A stretch of DNA of 64,000 nt from Gemmatimonadota bacterium (GTDB taxonomy: Bacteria > Latescibacterota > UBA2968 > UBA8231). Of this stretch, positions 9,074 to 17,289 are shown piece by piece (position 1 is the first letter of the stretch; every line of letters starts with the position of its first letter). The notes under the pieces were generated by a model that made no database searches, was not told the DNA's origin, and saw nothing but the letters and a program-made list of their open reading frames with translations. The translations under genes and the position numbers were made by a program. The stretch lies in assembly GCA_018660835.1 (NCBI GenBank), contig JABJJN010000053.1, positions 1-64,000 on the forward strand. Direction: 5' to 3'.

Positions 9074-9103
9074 TTGTCTCTGTAAGTGTTAATTAATTAT
9101 CAT
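9074..9103 (+). promoter_or_regulatory. Possible sigma-70-type promoter ahead of the receiver gene
   Basis: The 295-bp divergent gap between the lamin-tail and receiver genes has an AT-rich core. TTGTCT (9074-9079) and TATCAT (9098-9103) are spaced 18 bp apart and fit a plus-strand promoter moderately. A spaced inverted repeat, GGGTCA (9144-9149) and TGACCC (9165-9170), lies downstream and could be an operator. Confidence 0.3.
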
Positions 9104-9257
9104 GCTTATGAAATATGATCTGCATCGGGATCGACTCCAATAGGGGTCAGCTGTGTCACCTCATTGACCCGTAAGATCTCTTGACCCAACTGCCGTGAGC
9201 GTCCACCTTCGGGGCGTGCAAGTTCCTGTTCCCCTCGTCTGCTGAGTGTGCAATCCA

Positions 9258-9617
9258 ATGTCCAGTCGCATCCTCGTCGTCGACGACGACCCCTATGTGC
9301 GCACGCTGGTCGTCAAGATCCTCGACGAACGAGGCTATCTGACGATCCCAGTCGCTGATGCCTGGCAAGCGATGGACGCATTGCAGCAGCAGGAGATCGA
9401 TCTCATCATTCTCGATCTACGAATGCCCGGTCCTGTTGACGGGGAGCAACTACTGTTCACCTTGAGAGATCAGGGCAATGATGTTCCAGTCATCGTGTTG
9501 TCCGGGTGGGTGGACGAAGAGATCACGAAGCAAGCTCCGGACTGTGTGCACGCAGTCCTCAAGAAACCGATTCGCGTCGATGATTTCGCCCAGACCGTCG
9601 CTGACGTGCTGTCCTGA
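9258..9617 (+). CDS. Stand-alone response-regulator receiver domain
   Basis: This 119-residue protein is a single CheY-like receiver with no output domain. The acidic pocket is at residues 9-11 (VVDDDP), the phospho-acceptor is Asp53 (LIILDLRMPG), the switch Ser is in VIVLSGW and the conserved Lys is Lys103 (LKKP). It probably relays a phosphate in a two-component pathway or binds a partner protein. No kinase is adjacent; the only histidine kinase in the window is about 39 kb away. I prefer the ATG at 9258 over a GTG 12 bases earlier; neither has a strong ribosome site. It converges with the HEAT-repeat gene. Confidence 0.85.
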   Translation: MSSRILVVDDDPYVRTLVVKILDERGYLTIPVADAWQAMDALQQQEIDLIILDLRMPGPVDGEQLLFTLRDQGNDVPVIVLSGWVDEEITKQAPDCVHAVLKKPIRVDDFAQTVADVLS

Positions 9618-9650
9618 CGAGAGTCTACCCACCAAACCGATCTACTTCGC

Positions 9651-10565
9651 CTACTCGTATTGGCGTGCCATCACGTGACTCAGAACGCGTATCGCCTGTT
9701 TTCTGACACCATCATGTGGGTGGCTGGTGATCAATTCAGTCAACACGGGGATGGAGGACTTGTCCTTCACTCTGCCCATCGACTTCACCGCTCGCAGAAC
9801 GAGCGTGGGCGAGGCGTTGGGCTCACGCACGAGAGCCGCCAGATAGGCGATCTGACGTTCGTGTCGGCGGTCCAACCCACGCACGGAGGGGACAGGAGCA
9901 ACTCCAATCAAGCCCACGGATGCGATGTTGGAGGCGACGATGGCCCTGCCCACTGGACCACCTTCTGACAAGGGGACGGCACCGAGGGCATCAATCGCGG
10001 CGAGACGAACGGTCTCGGTGAGATTGGGATTGATAACAGCACGTCCAAGGGCGTCCGCCGCTTCAACGGAGCTATGTTTCCGCAACATCTGCACAGCCGA
10101 CAGCCGTAGACGTCCGCTTCGATCGGTGAACTGACCCTCCATGAATGGTACCGGGTTGAGCAAGTCCTTCTTCCCCGCCTCCCAAAGAGCTTCCGTCGCA
10201 CGCAGGCGGACGAGTGCGTCCCGTTCGAAATCGTCGTCTGCCGCTTCGGCAATGCCCCGAAGTGCGTCTCTATAGCCTGGGTATCGTTGGAACGCGATGG
10301 TGCGTAGAGCTCTCACGATCTCAAGGCGAACCTGAACCTCTCGTTCGCTCGTGCGCGCGCGACGCAGGAGCGCCACACTCATCGGCGTGCTGGCGCGGCC
10401 AAGGCCTTGGGCTGCCCTCTTGCGTTCCGAGACGTCGCGGGCAGTCTCTAACCTCTGCCCCAATTCACGGATTCCGGATGCCGTCGGCGTTTGGGCCATC
10501 GACGGAACCGCCTGCACCAGGATCAGGCTCGCCAGGGCGATTGTTTTAATATGACTTGATACCAT
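9651..10565 (-). CDS. Exported HEAT-repeat protein
   Basis: This 304-residue protein begins with a signal peptide (about residues 1-24, ending SMAQ). The rest is short helical pairs of the HEAT/PBS-lyase type (VRLEIVRALRTIAF, LRLSAVQMLRKHSS, VRLAAIDALGAV, VRKQAIRVLSHV), an arrangement that forms a protein-binding superhelix. No catalytic residue is evident. It starts 62 bp downstream of the LdcA stop on the same strand and could be the third gene of the mpl-ldcA unit, but its exported state gives no direct link to cytoplasmic recycling. Its partner is unknown. Confidence 0.75.
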   Translation of the reverse strand: MVSSHIKTIALASLILVQAVPSMAQTPTASGIRELGQRLETARDVSERKRAAQGLGRASTPMSVALLRRARTSEREVQVRLEIVRALRTIAFQRYPGYRDALRGIAEAADDDFERDALVRLRATEALWEAGKKDLLNPVPFMEGQFTDRSGRLRLSAVQMLRKHSSVEAADALGRAVINPNLTETVRLAAIDALGAVPLSEGGPVGRAIVASNIASVGLIGVAPVPSVRGLDRRHERQIAYLAALVREPNASPTLVLRAVKSMGRVKDKSSIPVLTELITSHPHDGVRKQAIRVLSHVMARQYE

Positions 10566-10627
10566 ATGTCCTCCCTCTGCCTATCGGCAGGCTCGAGGGA
10601 TATCTACAGTCTGATCATTGGCGGATC

Positions 10628-11569
10628 TCAGGAAACGTCAACGGCTGGTTCGAGAATCGTCAACTGGCCCGCAGACGCGTCGAGTCGACTGGCGACTCCC
10701 ATCGGAAGCACGAGGCGATCGGGCATATGGCCATATCCGATGCCGGACAGGACGGGTACGTTCCGATCTCCCATCGCATCGAGGACAATCTCCTCGAGGT
10801 CTGGCGAATTGGCCATCTCCTCTGGAACGAAGCATTTGGTGAAAGCTCCGAGAGCGAGGCCCGCGATTGTGTCCAGAATGCCCGCCAACCGGAGTTGGGT
10901 AAACATTCTGTCCAGTCTGTAGGGCGCCTCCCAGACATCTTCCACCAGCAGGATCTTGCCCGCGAGATCAGGCTGAAAGGGCGTTCCAAGGAGGCTGCAG
11001 AGAAGGGCCAGATTCACCGGAATCAGAGCCCCACTGGCCGTCCCGGACCGAAGGCAGGTAGAGTCAGGGGAAACCATGCCCAACGGACTCGACTGGGTCA
11101 GCAGATGCCACAGCGTTCTTGTGGTTCGAGGCGGTGGACTGGATAGTCCGAGATCCGTGTCAGCGAGCGCGCCAGTCAGGCCAACGAGACCACAACGGGC
11201 ATATAGGGCCAGGTGCAAGCCTGTCGAATCGCTGAAGCCGACCATGGGTTTCGGATTCTGAGCGATCAGGTCATAGTCGAGCAAGTCGAGAATTCGACCC
11301 GATCCATAACCGCCACGCATACAGACCAGTGCACGAATCGAGTCGTCAGTAAAAGCATTCATTACTTGTGCTGCACGCTCTGAGTCACGCCCGGCAAGGT
11401 AGTGATAGGGCTGTCTCCGGCCTCCATCCAACACCTGAACCTGGTAGCCTTGCCTCTCTATATACGCAATCGCCTTTTCCCCCGTCGCCGGGTCGCCGGG
11501 TCTGGAAGGGGAAACAAGAGCAATCGTATCGCCTGGCTGCAGAGCAGGGGGGCGAAGGACGGGGGTCAC
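10628..11569 (-). CDS. ldcA: LD-carboxypeptidase (peptidase S66, muramoyltetrapeptide carboxypeptidase)
   Basis: This 313-residue enzyme, the usual length for family S66, removes the terminal D-Ala from muropeptide tetrapeptides during cell-wall recycling. The catalytic triad is visible: Ser113 in GFSDST, Glu210 in LLVED and His281 in GYGHMPDRLVLPMG. The N-terminal L...GD.I.LVSPS and RGGYGSGR motifs are also typical. No signal peptide is present, so it acts in the cytoplasm. Its start overlaps the Mpl stop by 4 bp (ATGA), pointing to translational coupling with the ligase that uses its tripeptide product. Confidence 0.93.
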   Translation of the reverse strand: MTPVLRPPALQPGDTIALVSPSRPGDPATGEKAIAYIERQGYQVQVLDGGRRQPYHYLAGRDSERAAQVMNAFTDDSIRALVCMRGGYGSGRILDLLDYDLIAQNPKPMVGFSDSTGLHLALYARCGLVGLTGALADTDLGLSSPPPRTTRTLWHLLTQSSPLGMVSPDSTCLRSGTASGALIPVNLALLCSLLGTPFQPDLAGKILLVEDVWEAPYRLDRMFTQLRLAGILDTIAGLALGAFTKCFVPEEMANSPDLEEIVLDAMGDRNVPVLSGIGYGHMPDRLVLPMGVASRLDASAGQLTILEPAVDVS

Positions 11570-12984
11570 CGCCGAGCCCTGAGTGCATCGAGGGTTTTCG
11601 TCTGCACAGAGCCAAAACCACCATTGCTCATGAAGACAATCGTGTCTCCCGCTTCGACATTTTCTGCAAGTCGTGTCGCAATGGCCGCCGCATCGGGTTC
11701 AAACCACGAGAGTTTGCCACACTCAACAAGGCGAAGGGAGAGGCGACTCGGAGAAAATGGTGCATCCTCCCCGGCCCTTTCCGGCCGTGGAACCGGCGCC
11801 AGCACCACCGCGTCGGCAGACTGGAAGGAGGCGAGATACCGGTCTTCGAACGTCTTACGTGCATTGCTGGCACTGGCTGGCTCGAATACCGCCCACAAAC
11901 GACCCTGTGAATGGGCCGCTCGCAATCCAACCAATGTCTGCTCAACGGCAGTCGGGTGATGGGCGAAGTCGTCAATCACCCGTACGCCATCGATGATGCC
12001 CAATTCTTCCTGTCGTCGTCGTACGCCACTGAATTGTGCCATGGGCGAGCGCATGTCCTCCACTGGTATCCCAAGCCAGTGGCCAACAGTGACTGCTGCC
12101 AGTGCATTGCGAATGTTGTAGGCACCGGGAGCGCCGATTCTCCAGCGACCGAGGCTTGTTTCTCGATGGGTGATCCCAAAGGTCTGACCCCCACTATCCA
12201 CCTCGACATCGATTGCTCGAAAATCATTGGCATCGTCCAGACCGAAGCGAAGGCAGGGCGCCGGCGCCGCCTGCAGCAACGAATTGACGACCTCGTCGTC
12301 GCCACACGCGCAGATGAGTCCGTTACTTGGGACCTGGTTGATCACCTGGCGAAAAGCTCTAACGATCTCATCGAGATCTCGGTAGATATCCGCATGGTCG
12401 AATTCAATGTTGTTGATCACCAGGATCTTGGGTCGATAGAACAGAAATTTGGCGATCTTCGCGAAATAGGCGGAGTCGTATTCATCACCTTCCAGGACGA
12501 AATGAGGTCCGGTGCTCAGGCGATAGGGCTTCGGTAGATCTCTTGGGAGTCCCGCAACCAGGTAGGAAGGATTGAGACCGACCTGGTCCAGCAGCCATGA
12601 TGTCATCGCTGTCGTTGTCGTTTTTCCATGCGTTCCCGTGATAACGATCGACTGCCGATCGCGGAGGAAAAGATCCCGCAATGCCTCAGGCAGTGACGTA
12701 TAAGGCAAACCAAGTTCGAGAACAGCTTCGAGTTCGGCGTTGCCTCGAGAGACAGCATTTCCCACGATGACCAAATCTGGTCGAGGCTCGAGATGGGCTG
12801 GATCAAAACCGATTGAGATTTCGATGCCCTCGGCAGCTAGAAACTCACTCATAGGAGGATAAACCGCCGTGTCTGACCCGGTCACCCGATATCCTTGTGC
12901 GCGCAGAAGACCGGCCAGGGAACCCATGGCGGTACCACAGGCGGCGATCAGATGGATATGTGCATGTTTCTGCAGTGTCTGCAC
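11566..12984 (-). CDS. mpl: UDP-N-acetylmuramate:L-alanyl-gamma-D-glutamyl-meso-diaminopimelate ligase (Mpl)
   Basis: This 472-residue Mur-ligase relative attaches recycled tripeptide to UDP-MurNAc in the cytoplasm, bypassing MurC, MurD and MurE. The N-terminal domain has the IHLIAACGTAMGSLA nucleotide-binding loop typical of Mpl; the central domain has the ATP loop VITGTHGKTTTT (Lys121), EGDEYDSAYF and NNIEFDHADI; the C-terminal domain has VIDDFAHHPTAV and the FEPAS stretch. These features separate it from MurC. It overlaps LdcA by 4 bp, so two successive recycling steps are coded together. The starting ATG at 12984 is supported by conserved residues directly after it. Confidence 0.93.
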   Translation of the reverse strand: MQTLQKHAHIHLIAACGTAMGSLAGLLRAQGYRVTGSDTAVYPPMSEFLAAEGIEISIGFDPAHLEPRPDLVIVGNAVSRGNAELEAVLELGLPYTSLPEALRDLFLRDRQSIVITGTHGKTTTTAMTSWLLDQVGLNPSYLVAGLPRDLPKPYRLSTGPHFVLEGDEYDSAYFAKIAKFLFYRPKILVINNIEFDHADIYRDLDEIVRAFRQVINQVPSNGLICACGDDEVVNSLLQAAPAPCLRFGLDDANDFRAIDVEVDSGGQTFGITHRETSLGRWRIGAPGAYNIRNALAAVTVGHWLGIPVEDMRSPMAQFSGVRRRQEELGIIDGVRVIDDFAHHPTAVEQTLVGLRAAHSQGRLWAVFEPASASNARKTFEDRYLASFQSADAVVLAPVPRPERAGEDAPFSPSRLSLRLVECGKLSWFEPDAAAIATRLAENVEAGDTIVFMSNGGFGSVQTKTLDALRARR

Positions 12985-13145
12985 GAGAAAAGACCGTCAT
13001 CCAAGGTGAGTCTGGTGGTGCCTCTGATGGTTGTAACTTACATTAAAATCGACAGATACGTCGAGTTGCACCACCCAATCTGGTTCGCATCTGGGCCCCA
13101 AGTCTGGACCTCAATTGCCCGAAGCTGGGCCCGAGCTAAACGACT

Positions 13146-14453
13146 GTGAAAACACTCCCTCTCTATCTTGGCATCATCCTTGTCGTGGCGGCCATCGCTG
13201 GCGGCGTGTCAATGCTCTTGCAGCCACCACCACCTCCACCGGCCCCTCTAGAGCCGCCCGTCGACCTGGGGCCGACGCCCGCCGAAATTGCCGAGCAGAA
13301 GCGCTTGGCCGCCCGCGAGGTGGAAAAGCAAGACGACGAGGACAGTCGGCGCATTCTCTACGAGCAAGTGTCGCAAACGGCGCCTGAACTTTCTGACGCG
13401 TGGCTTGCAGACATGTGCCAGTATGTGCGTACCGAGGAAGAGCTCACTGCCTATTGGGAGGAGATTCTCGAGAAGGGGCGCAAATACGAGGCGGTCTATA
13501 CAGAGGCAAACGCGGAGGAAGGGGAAGTCCTTTCGGGACTAGCCCAGGTCTACATCTTCGAAGCGCGTGAATTCATCCACACACAGACTCCGGATGCCGA
13601 CAAACTCCGGCGCAAAGTCCCCAATCTACTGGCTCTGGCTGTGTATCGAGCATGGGCGGCCTCAGTAGATGGCGAACTATCCCGTAAACGCGGACGGAAG
13701 AAGAGTGTCGCCGACATGCTTCTGGCCGTAGGACAGCCGGTTGAATCGGAGACCGCCATTGTCGAAGCGGCGCAGAAGGAAGCGATCATCCCCGATGAAA
13801 CCAAGTCTTCCTATCTGATCGAGGCCCTCGCTGGCATAGATCTCCAGGTGGAACTGGCGGAGGTTGAGGGGGAGGATCCGCGAGACTTCATGGAGCAGCG
13901 AATACGGCTGCACGAAGTGGCCCTCGTTGAAGGTTTCACCTTCATCGGACGAAAGGTGCAGGAAGCCAGAGAGAGATACAGTCAAAACACGTCGAGTGCG
14001 GCGCCGGCAACTGTAGCCATTGGACGGTGGAATGCCATGCTCAACGAACGACTGCTATCGCTTGGCAAGATTTATATCGATGCTGCATTGGCCGAGACAA
14101 CCTATCGTGGCCGTCAGCAGAAATACGCAGATCTTGGGTTCGATGCTCTGGCCATGGTCTTCCAGCGTAGCAAGACGAGGGCGGCCATCACGGTTCTGCG
14201 CGAGGCGAACAAAATCCAACGATACAACCTGTGGCAGATGGGACGCGCTTCCTGGCGGCAGGCGCAGCTGGCAGTCAAGTCAGGCAAGAAAGAAGAAGCG
14301 GACGATCATTTCTTTACGGCCAAACAGCGTTACCTGCAGACGCTTTCACGTCTGGAACGCAGCAAGCAGCATGTGGTCCTCGAAGAATTCAATCGCCTGC
14401 AGGCGGAAATAACATCTTGGGCACAGACCAAGGCAGAAGTGGCAGAGGGTTAG
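13146..14453 (+). CDS. Membrane-anchored, proline-hinge, helical protein of unknown function
   Basis: I do not recognise this 435-residue protein. It has an N-terminal membrane helix (about residues 5-25) followed at once by a proline tract (six Pro, then PAPLEPP) and an acidic/basic, strongly helical body rich in Glu, Lys, Arg and Ala. The body suggests coiled coil or TPR-like helical hairpins (YADLGFDALAMVFQ, FTAKQRYLQTLSRLE). The design, a tethered helical domain outside the membrane on a rigid stalk, suits an envelope scaffold. It starts with GTG, is divergent from mpl and stands 9 bp before the glycosyltransferase, so it may belong to the glycan cluster. Confidence 0.6.
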   Translation: MKTLPLYLGIILVVAAIAGGVSMLLQPPPPPPAPLEPPVDLGPTPAEIAEQKRLAAREVEKQDDEDSRRILYEQVSQTAPELSDAWLADMCQYVRTEEELTAYWEEILEKGRKYEAVYTEANAEEGEVLSGLAQVYIFEAREFIHTQTPDADKLRRKVPNLLALAVYRAWAASVDGELSRKRGRKKSVADMLLAVGQPVESETAIVEAAQKEAIIPDETKSSYLIEALAGIDLQVELAEVEGEDPRDFMEQRIRLHEVALVEGFTFIGRKVQEARERYSQNTSSAAPATVAIGRWNAMLNERLLSLGKIYIDAALAETTYRGRQQKYADLGFDALAMVFQRSKTRAAITVLREANKIQRYNLWQMGRASWRQAQLAVKSGKKEEADDHFFTAKQRYLQTLSRLERSKQHVVLEEFNRLQAEITSWAQTKAEVAEG

Positions 14454-14462
14454 ACAACCTTG

Positions 14463-15425
14463 ATGGACACGAGCGGTCTGCACGTGGCCGCAGCTTTGGC
14501 AAACTGGAATGGCGCTCGTTACCTCGAACGCTGCCTGACCGCACTACGCCAACAGACCCACAGGTTGGAGAAGATCGTCGTTGTCGACAACGGCTCCACG
14601 GACGGCTCGGACCTTTGGCTTGAGTCGCAGCCGGATGTCACCCTCATCCGCCACGCCCACAACACCGGATACTGTCACGGCTACAATCGTGCGATTGAGG
14701 CCACAGATACTCCCTTTGTACTGACGCTGAACACAGACGCCTTTTTGGAAGAGCACTTCGTCCGAGCTTGCCTCGAAACCGTTGTTGGCGCCCCACGTTG
14801 CGCGGCGGCGACGGGCCTTTTCTGGGAAGAAGCGACCAATCAACACATCGGCGGTGGTTTCTGGCTACGCCGACTGATGCGCATGCGCCCGACGCCTGCC
14901 GACGAGGATGCTCGAGAGGTCTTCGGTGTCACAGGTGCAGCAGCTCTGTTCCGGCGCGAGGCCCTCGACACGGTTCGTATCGACGGGCAGATTTTTGATG
15001 AGAGCTACTTCAGCTATGGTGAAGACATTGATCTAGCATGGCGCCTCCAGAGTCTTGGGTGGCATTCGATGTATGTCCCCACAGCCAAGGCGCATCATGT
15101 GGGTTCTGGATCTCTCGATGGGGCCCTGCGCTTTTTTGACAAGCCCGTTTTTTTTCAACGTCAGGCACTGCGGAATCGATATCTGACACTGATGAAAAAT
15201 GCGAGTTTGCTGGATAGTCTTCAGCTGGTTCCGGCCATGTTCATGGGCGAACTGCTGTTATGGCCACTGTTATTCCTGCGCCAACCATGGCGTTTTCCGT
15301 CCTTGCTGAAAACACCTGCAGAGTTGCTTGTGCGCCTGCCGAGGGTCTGGCGTTGGCGCCGGGAGATTCAGCGTCGCCGAAGTCCAGAGGCGGGGTCCGT
15401 CCATCGCTGGCTCAAAGGCTGGTAG
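14463..15425 (+). CDS. Family 2 glycosyltransferase, rhamnosyltransferase-like
   Basis: This 320-residue GT-A fold enzyme likely adds a sugar from a nucleotide donor to a lipid-linked or surface glycan on the cytoplasmic face. Motifs: VVVDNGSTDGS near residues 39-49 for the nucleotide, TLNTDAFLEE (the DxD-like site), GAAALFRREAL and ESYFSYGEDIDLAWR, matching the WbbL/GT2 subfamily. A hydrophobic stretch near residues 255-275 could associate it with the membrane. I prefer the ATG at 14463 over the adjacent TTG. The next gene, an SDR, follows after 11 bp, opening a packed run of glycan genes. Confidence 0.85.
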   Translation: MDTSGLHVAAALANWNGARYLERCLTALRQQTHRLEKIVVVDNGSTDGSDLWLESQPDVTLIRHAHNTGYCHGYNRAIEATDTPFVLTLNTDAFLEEHFVRACLETVVGAPRCAAATGLFWEEATNQHIGGGFWLRRLMRMRPTPADEDAREVFGVTGAAALFRREALDTVRIDGQIFDESYFSYGEDIDLAWRLQSLGWHSMYVPTAKAHHVGSGSLDGALRFFDKPVFFQRQALRNRYLTLMKNASLLDSLQLVPAMFMGELLLWPLLFLRQPWRFPSLLKTPAELLVRLPRVWRWRREIQRRRSPEAGSVHRWLKGW

Positions 15426-15436
15426 TGGGGCCTGTA

Positions 15437-16300
15437 ATGGAACCGACCATTCTCATCACAGGTGGCAGTGGCTACGTAGGTCGTCGTCTCGTTCGGCGTC
15501 TGACTGAACAGGGACGACACCTTCGTCTCTTGCTGCGTCCCACAAGTGATGTGACATGGCTTCGTGATCTCGAACGACCACCCGAGGTGATACACGGTGA
15601 TCTGGAGGATGTAGCAAGCCTCAAGGGGATGGCGCAGGGAATCCATCAAGTCATCCACCTCGCCCACATCAGGTATGCTCGAAGTGTCGCTGCCACGATC
15701 GATGCGAACACGGAGAGTGTCGTATTCGTCAGCTCTTTGCGCGCGTTGTCGAAGATACCGTGCACGAGTGTCGATCTGGTGCTGGGTGGAGAGCAGGCGG
15801 CCTCTACCGTTCCCGGTGCGATTATTCTGAGACCCTCTATGATCTATGGCCCCGGTGACGACCGGAATATCAGTCGTCTGGCAGGTTGGCTGCGCCGGCG
15901 CCGTTGGTTGCCGGTGATGGGTGCACGTCATTTGCACCAGCCTGTCTTCGTTGATGACGTCATCGATGCGATCATCGCCGCCAATGCACGAGCTGTGGAG
16001 GGTGTCTTTGCTATCGCAGGACCCGATCCAATGAGCTATGCAGAGTTAATTCTTGCCATTGGTTCGGTGCTCGGCGTCCGCCCACATCTGGTGAGCATTC
16101 CCTCCACACTATCCATTGCCTTCCTGCGACTCTGGCAGCACTTGCCATTATCACAACCGGTCGACGTGGCACAGGTGCGCCGCCTCTTGGAAGACAAGGT
16201 GTATGACATTGGCCGTGCCCGTACGCTGTTGGGTTTTGCCCCGAGATCATTTTCAGACGGACTGAAACTGGCCCTGACCAAAGAGGAGGTGCTCACATGA
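15437..16300 (+). CDS. NAD-dependent epimerase/dehydratase-like SDR lacking the Tyr-Lys pair
   Basis: This 287-residue protein is an extended/atypical short-chain dehydrogenase: the Rossmann start ILITGGSGYVGRRLV, VVFVSSLRAL, and the LRPSMIYGPGDDRNI and HQPVFVDDVIDAI segments typical of nucleotide-sugar epimerases. The active-site YxxxK is missing; where it should lie, after FVSS, the sequence is TSVDLVLGGEQ. It may therefore be non-catalytic or have another chemistry. I chose the ATG at 15437, after the glycosyltransferase stop, because upstream codons in the same frame overlap that gene. Its stop overlaps the next gene by 4 bp. Confidence 0.8.
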   Translation: MEPTILITGGSGYVGRRLVRRLTEQGRHLRLLLRPTSDVTWLRDLERPPEVIHGDLEDVASLKGMAQGIHQVIHLAHIRYARSVAATIDANTESVVFVSSLRALSKIPCTSVDLVLGGEQAASTVPGAIILRPSMIYGPGDDRNISRLAGWLRRRRWLPVMGARHLHQPVFVDDVIDAIIAANARAVEGVFAIAGPDPMSYAELILAIGSVLGVRPHLVSIPSTLSIAFLRLWQHLPLSQPVDVAQVRRLLEDKVYDIGRARTLLGFAPRSFSDGLKLALTKEEVLT

Positions 16301-17289
16301 ACTTGAGCACTGTCCTCGTCGCTCTGCTGACAGGTTGGTCCCTGACGGCTATTCTGCTGGTTCAGTCTCGCCGGTTCAAGATCGTTGATGAACCCAATCA
16401 GCGCAGTTCGCACACGCAGCCAACTCCGACCCTCGGCGGGCTGGCGATCGTTGCGGCGACTCTGCTTGGGGGCTGGTATAGTGAGTTGCCTGGGCAGTGG
16501 GAGCTATGGATCGCCACGGCTGCTCTACTGGTGCTCACACTCGACGACACAAAGGGGCCACTTGGTGTCGTCGCAAAGGTCGCAATTCAATTGCTGGCGG
16601 CGTTGCTTTGGGTAGGGATGTCAGATCTGTCTTCCATCGAGGTGCCTTTACTTGGAACTCTGAGTGGTTGGCCGTTGTCGATCGTGAGCGTCGTCTGGCT
16701 TGTTGGCTGGATGAACGTCTTCAACTTCATGGACGGTATCGACGCGATCAGTGGGTCGCAGGCGATCACTGCAGGTGTCAGTCTCGCAGCTGTGCTTAGT
16801 GTGTCGGCGGCAGATCTGCTCTCACTACCGTTGTTGGTGGCTGCCGCGACAGGAGGTTTCCTCATCTTCAATCTGCCACCTGCACGAATCTTCATGGGGG
16901 ATGTGGGCTCTGCATTTCTCGGATTCTGCTTTGCTGCCATCATGCTGCGCGCGATGGCTGCAGGTATTCCCGCCTATGTCGTTGTCTTGCCCGTGGCTGG
17001 GTATCTATATGATTCGATGTTGACCATCGCGCGCCGAGCCTGCCGCGGTGAGAATATACTGCGGGCCCATCGGCAGCATCTGTATCAGCGATTGTCTCAA
17101 CGAGGGTGGACGCACGGCCAGATCGCGATGGCCGTTGCCCTCATCGGCACTTTGCTGGGCAGCGCCGCCTACGGTTTTGCAAGGGGGATGGTGGGCTGGC
17201 CCATCGTGCAAAGTCTGTCGGCCTTCGTGATGCTTCTGGTTGGCACCGCGGCAACCTGGCACCCACGAGCCGATTTGCCGAATGACTAA
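16297..17289 (+). CDS. Undecaprenyl-phosphate sugar-1-phosphate transferase (WecA/MraY family)
   Basis: This 330-residue multi-span membrane protein starts lipid-linked glycan synthesis by moving a sugar-1-phosphate (often GlcNAc-1-P) from a UDP-sugar to undecaprenyl phosphate. Family motifs are present: RSSHTQPTPTLGG, the Asp pair in LDDTKG, NVFNFMDGIDAI, the catalytic region NLPPARIFMGDVGS, and HRQHLYQRL. About ten hydrophobic helices are visible. The start overlaps the SDR stop by 4 bp (ATGA). With the flanking glycosyltransferases and ligase it makes the cluster a complete candidate pathway for an O-antigen-like or exopolysaccharide chain. Substrate specificity cannot be read from sequence. 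Confidence 0.9.
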   Translation: MNLSTVLVALLTGWSLTAILLVQSRRFKIVDEPNQRSSHTQPTPTLGGLAIVAATLLGGWYSELPGQWELWIATAALLVLTLDDTKGPLGVVAKVAIQLLAALLWVGMSDLSSIEVPLLGTLSGWPLSIVSVVWLVGWMNVFNFMDGIDAISGSQAITAGVSLAAVLSVSAADLLSLPLLVAAATGGFLIFNLPPARIFMGDVGSAFLGFCFAAIMLRAMAAGIPAYVVVLPVAGYLYDSMLTIARRACRGENILRAHRQHLYQRLSQRGWTHGQIAMAVALIGTLLGSAAYGFARGMVGWPIVQSLSAFVMLLVGTAATWHPRADLPND

